Below the pieces are notes generated by a model that made no database searches, was not told the origin of the DNA, and worked only from the letters and a program-made list of their open reading frames with translations. Shown piece after piece: positions 59,616-64,000 of a stretch of DNA of 64,000 bases. The position numbers and the translations under genes are program-made. Origin of the DNA: Microbacterium sp. 70-16 (GTDB lineage Bacteria; Actinomycetota; Actinomycetes; Actinomycetales; Microbacteriaceae); the NCBI RefSeq assembly GCF_001898315.1, contig NZ_MKTQ01000014.1, positions 285,087 to 349,086 on the forward strand, written 5' to 3'. The first letter of the stretch is position 1, and each line of letters opens with the position of its first letter.

Positions 59616-60185
59616 CTAGCGCCGCGCCGCGGCGCGTTCGGCATCCGCCCACGCGCGCTGCGCGGGGGTGAGCGCTCCGCCGCCCGAGCCCGCGGACGGG
59701 CCGCAGCGGCGCCAGGCGTGGCACAGCGCGATCGCGAGGGCGTCGGCGGCATCCGCGGGCTGCGGCAGCGCGTCGAGGCGCAGCACGCGCGCGACCATCG
59801 TCTGCACCTGCAGCTTGTCGGCCGAGCCGTAGCCCGTGATCGCGGCCTTCACTTCTGAGGGCGTGTGCGTCGCGGCGGGCAGGCCGTGCTCGGCCGCGAG
59901 CAGCAGCGCGACACCGCTCGCCTGCGCTGTGCCCATCACCGTGTTGCGGTTCTGCTGCGCGAACACGCGCTCGACGGCGACGACATCGGGCGAGTGCTCG
60001 GCGAGCACTCCGCGCAGGCCTGCTGCGATCACAGCGAGGCGCTCACCGATCGGCAGGTCGGTCGCCGACCGGACGACCCCGACGTGCACGAGCGAGGCAG
60101 ACCGGTCCGCGCGCACGTCGACGACGCCGACGCCGCAGCGGGTGAGGCCGGGGTCGATGCCGAGAACGCGAAGAGCGGATGCCAC
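59616..60185 (-). CDS. ruvC: Holliday junction endonuclease RuvC
   Basis: 189 aa RNase H-like resolvase. Catalytic acids: Asp in LGIDPGLTRCG (about residue 11), Glu in VAVERVFAQQN (about 71), Asp in ADAADALAIALCHAW (about 145). It cuts junctions symmetrically with RuvAB. The GTG GCA TCC start is 6 nt after TAGCGT. It is 57 nt from yebC. Confidence 0.96.
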   Translation of the reverse strand: MASALRVLGIDPGLTRCGVGVVDVRADRSASLVHVGVVRSATDLPIGERLAVIAAGLRGVLAEHSPDVVAVERVFAQQNRNTVMGTAQASGVALLLAAEHGLPAATHTPSEVKAAITGYGSADKLQVQTMVARVLRLDALPQPADAADALAIALCHAWRRCGPSAGSGGGALTPAQRAWADAERAAARR

Positions 60186-60191
60186 TCCCCC

Positions 60192-60197
60192 ACGCTA
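60192..60197 (-). promoter_or_regulatory. -10 box of a leaderless ruvC promoter
   Basis: TAGCGT on the minus strand, then GGGGGA, then the GTG of ruvC. Confidence 0.5.
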
Positions 60198-60242
60198 GGC
60201 GTCGGGTTCGCGGCATCCGCCCTGCGAAACGCGAGTTGCGGC

Positions 60243-61001
60243 TTACTCGTCGTCCTCGAGCTCGGCCTGCACCTCGGCGGTGAGGTCGAAGTTGCTGAAG
60301 ACGTTCTGCACGTCGTCGCTGTCTTCGAGTGCGTCGATGAGGCGGAAGATCTTGCGCGCCGTGTCGGCGTCGATCTCGACCTTGAGGTTCGGCACGAACT
60401 CGACGTCGGCCGACTCGTACTCGATGCCGGCATCCTGCAGCGCCGTGCGGACGGTCACGAGGTCGGTCGCCTCGGTGACGACCTCGAAGCCCTCGGCGTG
60501 CGGCTCGACCTCTTCGGCGCCGGCCTCGAGCACGGCGAGCATGACATCATCCTCGGTCGTGCCGTCGCCCGAGACGACGATGACGCCCTTGCGGCTGAAG
60601 TTGTAGGCGACCGAGCCCGGGTCGGCGAGCGTACCGCCGTTGCGCGACAGCGCCGTGCGCACTTCGGCCGCGGCACGGTTCTTGTTGTCGGTCAGACACT
60701 CGATCATGAGGGCGACGCCGTTCGGACCGTAGCCCTCGTACATGATCGAGGCGTACTCGACCGACTCGCCGCCGATGCCGGCGCCGCGCTTGATGGCTCG
60801 GTCGATGTTGTCCTTCGGGACCGAGGTCTTCTTCGCCTTCAGAACCGCGTCGAACAGCGTCGGGTTACCCTGCAGGTCGGGGCCGCCGAGCTTGGCCGCG
60901 ACTTCGATGTTCTTGATGAGCTTCGCCCACGACTTGGCACGGCGCGAGTCGATGACCGCCTTCTTGTGCTTCGTGGTGGCCCATTTGGAGTGTCCGGACA
61001 T
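60243..61001 (-). CDS. yebC: YebC/PmpR (TACO1) family regulator
   Basis: 252 aa. It starts [20 protein letters not shown], the family signature, with [15 protein letters not shown] in domain 2. Members act as DNA-binding regulators or translation factors for difficult peptides. GGAG precedes the ATG. Neighbour of ruvCAB as in most actinobacteria. Confidence 0.96.
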   Translation of the reverse strand: MSGHSKWATTKHKKAVIDSRRAKSWAKLIKNIEVAAKLGGPDLQGNPTLFDAVLKAKKTSVPKDNIDRAIKRGAGIGGESVEYASIMYEGYGPNGVALMIECLTDNKNRAAAEVRTALSRNGGTLADPGSVAYNFSRKGVIVVSGDGTTEDDVMLAVLEAGAEEVEPHAEGFEVVTEATDLVTVRTALQDAGIEYESADVEFVPNLKVEIDADTARKIFRLIDALEDSDDVQNVFSNFDLTAEVQAELEDDE

Positions 61002-61049
61002 AAGTCTCCGCTCGTCGTCTCGCCCCGGCTCGCGCCCAGGGCATCGTCT

Positions 61050-61055
61050 ATTCTA
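61050..61055 (-). promoter_or_regulatory. candidate -10 of yebC
   Basis: TAGAAT on the minus strand, predicting a ~42-nt leader before yebC. Similar to the efp box. Confidence 0.45.
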
Positions 61056-61099
61056 AACGGCCCGCGCCCCCGACCTACGGCCAGGTACCGCGACAACAC

Positions 61100-61639
61100 T
61101 CAGCTCGCGTTCGCGATCTTCTCGAGTGTGCGCAGGTTCCGGGTCGTCGTGGTGGCCTTGTAACGCGCCTTCGCGAGGATCTTCGCGAACGGAGTGTCAA
61201 CCGACCGGCCCTTCTCGGGACTCCAGTACAAAACGCCCTGGCCCGTTTGCACCGGGTCTTCGCCCGGGTCGACGGATGCCGTAGCCTCCGCCAGCTCTGC
61301 CCGCACCACCTCGTCGCTGCAGAAGATCACGTACGGCTGCCGCCCCGCGTCGGCGGCGTCAAACGGATACCCGTCGATCGCCGCGCGCAGCTCGTCGATG
61401 CTCACCAGGACGATCCACGCGTCATAGTCGAACCGCTCGCGCAACGCCTGTTCGATGCGGAGCTTCAGTTCGGTGCGGCTGGACGCCGGGGCATCCGCTT
61501 CGAACCGCACGTTGCCACTCGCGAGGATCGTCTTCACGTCGGCGATACCGAGGTCGCGGAAGAGCGTGGCGAGATCCGCGCTCCGGATCGTGATGCCGTT
61601 CACATTGACGCCGCGCAGCAGCGCCACCCAGGTGGTCAT
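61100..61639 (-). CDS. DUF1697 protein
   Basis: 179 aa, normal for DUF1697. It starts MTTWVALLRGVNVNGITIRS and has ILASGNVRFEA and the C-terminal ATTTTRNLRTLEKIA, the family hallmarks. Function unknown. TATCGT sits 6 nt before the ATG, so it is probably leaderless. Together with the decarboxylase it separates yebC from pdxT, which are closer in many relatives. Confidence 0.92.
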   Translation of the reverse strand: MTTWVALLRGVNVNGITIRSADLATLFRDLGIADVKTILASGNVRFEADAPASSRTELKLRIEQALRERFDYDAWIVLVSIDELRAAIDGYPFDAADAGRQPYVIFCSDEVVRAELAEATASVDPGEDPVQTGQGVLYWSPEKGRSVDTPFAKILAKARYKATTTTRNLRTLEKIANAS

Positions 61640-61645
61640 GCTCGT

Positions 61646-61651
61646 ACGATA
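61646..61651 (-). promoter_or_regulatory. -10 box of a leaderless DUF1697 promoter
   Basis: TATCGT on the minus strand, 6 nt before ATG 61639. Confidence 0.45.
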
Positions 61652-61708
61652 ACGACCGCGTGCGACGTCCGTTGTATCTCACGGTCATCCCACCGACACT
61701 TAGGAGGT

Positions 61709-63094
61709 ATGGATGAAAGAGAGCGAGCGCTCGATGTCGCCCATCGTGCGGCTACGGAGTTCTACGCATCACTCCCCGATCGGCCGGTCTGGCCGCGCAC
61801 GACACTCGACGAGATGCAGGCCGTCTTCGGCGGTCCGTTGCCCGAGAACGGCGAGGATGCGGCGAGCATCATCGCGGACCTCGCGGGGCGCGGCGATGCG
61901 GGACTTGTCGCCATTCCGGGCGGACGCTTCTTCGGCCTGGTGGTCGGCGGCACGCTACCCGCGGCCCTCGCGGCCGACTGGCTCGTCTCAACGTGGGACC
62001 AGAACGCCGGCTCGAGCACGCTGACGCCCACGACTGTCGCACTCGAGCGGGTCGCGGGGGAATGGGTCTGCGACCTCCTGGGCCTTCCGACCGACGCGGC
62101 GGTGGCGTGGGTGACAGGCGCTCAGATGTCCAACTTCGTGTGTCTCGCGTCGGCTCAGCACGCCGTCCTCCGCCGCGCCGGCTGGGACCTCACCCGACGG
62201 GGCCTGCGCGGTGCGCCGCCGGTGCGCCTCGTCGTCGGCGAATACAGGCACGGGGCAATCGACCGCGCGGCGCGGTTCTGCGGCATCGGCCTCGACGAAC
62301 TGACGATCGTCGCAGCAGACGATCAGGGGCGAATGCTTCCCGGCGCCCTCGCAGCGGCCCTCGACGCGACGCCGGCCGGGCGGACGATCGTGTGCCTGCA
62401 GGCGGGCGAGGTGCACACCGGTGCATTCGACCCGTTCGCCGAGCTCATCCCGATCGCTCGGCGTCACGACGCGTGGGTGCACATCGACGGCGCCTTCGGA
62501 CTGTGGGCCGCGGGCGCGCAGGACCCAACCCTGCGCGCACTCACGACAGGGATCGGCGCGGCCGATTCGTGGACGACGGATGCGCACAAGACGCTCAATG
62601 CCCCGTACGACTGCGGGATCGCAATCCTCCGCGATCCGGAGGATGCCGTCGCGATGTTCCGTGCCGGCGGCGACTACCTCGTGCATTCGTCGCTCGATCC
62701 GTGGGACGTCACTCCCGAACTCTCCCGCCGCGGTCGCGGCGTACCGGTCTGGGCGGCGCTGCGCAGCCTCGGCCGTGACGGCGTCGGGCGCCTCGTGGAC
62801 CGGCTGCACGACAACGCCGTGCACCTCGAGGCGGCGCTGCGCGGCATCCCCGGCATCACCGTCCTGAACGACGTCGTCTATACGCAGGTCATGTTCCGCC
62901 TCGAGGATGACGACGCGACGCGCACGCTCGGAGCCGCGATCCTCGAGGAGGGTACCGCCGCGCTCACCGGTGCCGTGTGGCAAGGGCGGGCGAGCCTGCG
63001 CTGCTCGATGTCATCGTGGGCGACGACGGCGGACGACGTCGATCGCACTGTCGCCGCCATCGCACGGATCGTGCGCGACCACGCCGCGCAGTGA
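61709..63094 (+). CDS. PLP-dependent decarboxylase (group II, aromatic amino acid/glutamate type)
   Basis: 461 aa. The PLP Asp is in WVHIDGAFGLWA (about residues 252-263) and the Schiff-base Lys in WTTDAHKTLNAPYDCG (about 290-305). It most resembles the aromatic-L-amino-acid/glutamate decarboxylase superfamily; the substrate cannot be told. The ATG at 61709 is only 1 nt after AGGAGG, an unusual spacing. The ATG four bases later has ideal spacing but the wrong frame. One of few plus-strand genes; ends 2 nt from pdxT, tail to tail. Confidence 0.9.
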   Translation: MDERERALDVAHRAATEFYASLPDRPVWPRTTLDEMQAVFGGPLPENGEDAASIIADLAGRGDAGLVAIPGGRFFGLVVGGTLPAALAADWLVSTWDQNAGSSTLTPTTVALERVAGEWVCDLLGLPTDAAVAWVTGAQMSNFVCLASAQHAVLRRAGWDLTRRGLRGAPPVRLVVGEYRHGAIDRAARFCGIGLDELTIVAADDQGRMLPGALAAALDATPAGRTIVCLQAGEVHTGAFDPFAELIPIARRHDAWVHIDGAFGLWAAGAQDPTLRALTTGIGAADSWTTDAHKTLNAPYDCGIAILRDPEDAVAMFRAGGDYLVHSSLDPWDVTPELSRRGRGVPVWAALRSLGRDGVGRLVDRLHDNAVHLEAALRGIPGITVLNDVVYTQVMFRLEDDDATRTLGAAILEEGTAALTGAVWQGRASLRCSMSSWATTADDVDRTVAAIARIVRDHAAQ

Positions 63095-63096
63095 CA

Positions 63097-63678
63097 TCAC
63101 GCCGCGCGGACGAGATCGAGGAACAGCTCGTGGAAGCGGGTCTCGCCGGCGACCTCGGGGTGGAACGCCGTGCCGAGCAGATTCCCCTGGCGCACCGCGA
63201 CAACACCGCCGTCGGGCAGCGCGGCCAGCGCCTGCGCCCGCGGCCCGACCTCGGTGACGAGCGGCGCGCGGATGAAGGCGGCATGCACGGGTTCATCGAA
63301 CCCGTCGACCGTCAGCGCGGTCTCGAACGACTCGACCTGCCCGCCGAAGGCGTTGCGCTGCACCGTGACGTCGAGGCCGCCGACGCTCTGCTGCCCGGCG
63401 ATCGGGTTCGCGATGCGGTCGGCCAACAGGATCAGGCCCGCGCAGGTGCCGTACACCGGCATCCCGCTCTCGATCGCGTCGCGCAGCGGCTGCTGCATGC
63501 CGAACGCGCGCGACAGCTTGTCGATCACGCTCGATTCGCCGCCGGGCAGCACGAGTCCGTCGACGGATGCCAGTTCCTCGGGCCTCCGCACGAGCACGAC
63601 CTCCGCGCCGAGCGCCGTCAGCACCCGCGCGTGCTCGCGCACGTCACCCTGCAGGGCAAGCACCCCCACCCTCGTCAC
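63097..63678 (-). CDS. pdxT: pyridoxal 5'-phosphate synthase, glutaminase subunit
   Basis: 193 aa. Class I-like glutaminase: LALQGDVREHARVL, GGESSVIDKL, nucleophile Cys in GTCAGLILLA (about residue 80), His-Glu in AFHPEVAGETR. It feeds ammonia to PdxS for PLP. GTG start with GGAGG upstream. It faces a PLP-dependent decarboxylase end to end. Confidence 0.96.
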   Translation of the reverse strand: MTRVGVLALQGDVREHARVLTALGAEVVLVRRPEELASVDGLVLPGGESSVIDKLSRAFGMQQPLRDAIESGMPVYGTCAGLILLADRIANPIAGQQSVGGLDVTVQRNAFGGQVESFETALTVDGFDEPVHAAFIRAPLVTEVGPRAQALAALPDGGVVAVRQGNLLGTAFHPEVAGETRFHELFLDLVRAA

Positions 63679-63715
63679 AGCCTCACCCCTCCCTGGCCAT
63701 TCCTGTCCCGGGCAT

Positions 63716-63795
63716 CCATGTCCCACTTACCGCAGACCATGTCCCACTTATGGCTGCTTCCGGATGCCGCAAACAACCGAAAATGGGACATGGTC
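63716..63795. repeat. inverted and direct repeats between pdxS and pdxT
   Basis: CCATGTCCCACTTA is repeated at 63716-63729 and 63737-63750. GACCATGTCCCA at 63735-63746 pairs perfectly with TGGGACATGGTC at 63784-63795 (12 bp, 37-nt loop). In the transcript this would form a large stem between two genes that are normally cotranscribed. Confidence 0.75.
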
Positions 63796-63799
63796 GGTG

Positions 63800-64000
63800 T
63801 CACCAGCCGCGCTCGGCGAGGCGGTGCGGCGCGGGCAGGTCGGTCACGTTGATGCCGACCATCGCCTCACCCAGGCCGCGCGAGACGTCGGCGATGACCT
63901 TCGCGTCGTCGTAGAAGGTCGTCGCCTTCACAATCGCGGCGGCGCGCGCGGCGGGGTTGCCGCTCTTGAAGATGCCCGATCCGACGAACACGCCGTCGGC
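63800..64000 (-). CDS. pdxS: pyridoxal 5'-phosphate synthase, synthase subunit (C-terminal part)
   Basis: The last 66 residues of PdxS; the gene continues past the window. [20 protein letters not shown] is the conserved phosphate-binding region. It builds PLP from ribose 5-phosphate, glyceraldehyde 3-phosphate and ammonia from PdxT. 121 nt separate it from pdxT. Confidence 0.95.
   Translation of the reverse strand, partial: ADGVFVGSGIFKSGNPAARAAAIVKATTFYDDAKVIADVSRGLGEAMVGINVTDLPAPHRLAERGW

Noticed and set aside
1..64000. tRNA, rRNA, CRISPR array, prophage or insertion sequence
   Set aside because: Gaps between genes are short and were read on both strands; no cloverleaf-like sequence, spaced repeat array, integrase or transposase was seen.

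Overview
The window is chromosomal DNA from a high-GC Gram-positive bacterium. Gene order, actinobacterial marker proteins and overall protein similarity point to the family Microbacteriaceae, most likely Microbacterium or a close relative (inference from recalled gene order; no database search was possible). Markers are a Trp-operon membrane protein, an HGxxPAAW small protein, an mIHF-type domain joined to guanylate kinase, a degenerate PriA, many leaderless GTG starts and start/stop overlaps of the ATGA/GTGA type. It is almost entirely housekeeping sequence. No rRNA, tRNA, CRISPR array, insertion sequence or prophage was seen. Nearly all genes lie on the minus strand; the exceptions are 49585-52132 and 61709-63094.

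Layout, in minus-strand blocks from low to high coordinate: start of pyk (1-63); glutamate synthase gltB-gltD (111-6159); lgt, trpA-trpB-trpC with two small membrane proteins, then hisI-hisF-hisG-hisE (6224-13154); rpe, rsmB, fmt, priA, metK (13223-19464); rpoZ; the IHF-gmk fusion with the pyrimidine genes pyrF-carB-carA-(PH-like protein)-pyrC-pyrB-pyrR (20063-29636); a metallo-beta-lactamase/Rieske protein and a SWIM-SNF2 helicase (29732-34718); nusB, efp, aroQ, an HTH protein, aroB-aroK-aroC-aroE, mltG, ruvX, alaS (34774-45479); rpsD, small membrane proteins and a PadR regulator (45541-47864); a decayed Nudix remnant and rarA; a plus-strand group ending in a DUF349 protein and an AbiEi-like protein (49585-52132); rel, secF-secD-yajC, ruvB-ruvA-ruvC, yebC, a DUF1697 protein (52119-61639); a plus-strand PLP decarboxylase; pdxT and the end of pdxS.

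The genes form three biosynthetic groups (Trp/His, pyrimidine, shikimate), each packed with 1-8 nt overlaps that suggest translational coupling, joined by translation, secretion and recombination genes. trpE, which I expect between hisI and the Trp-operon membrane protein in related genomes, is absent there.

The signals that ordinary annotation does not explain are: (1) the 7-base word GGATGCC, counted by eye about 150 times on the two strands, roughly ten times chance, and sometimes arranged as inverted pairs in hairpins; (2) about ten genes with a TANNNT -10 box exactly 6-7 nt before the start codon, implying leaderless mRNAs; (3) several families of short palindromic intergenic repeats, some of which have been absorbed into coding sequence (ruvB, carA, the Rieske gene). 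No new defence or metabolic system could be supported.
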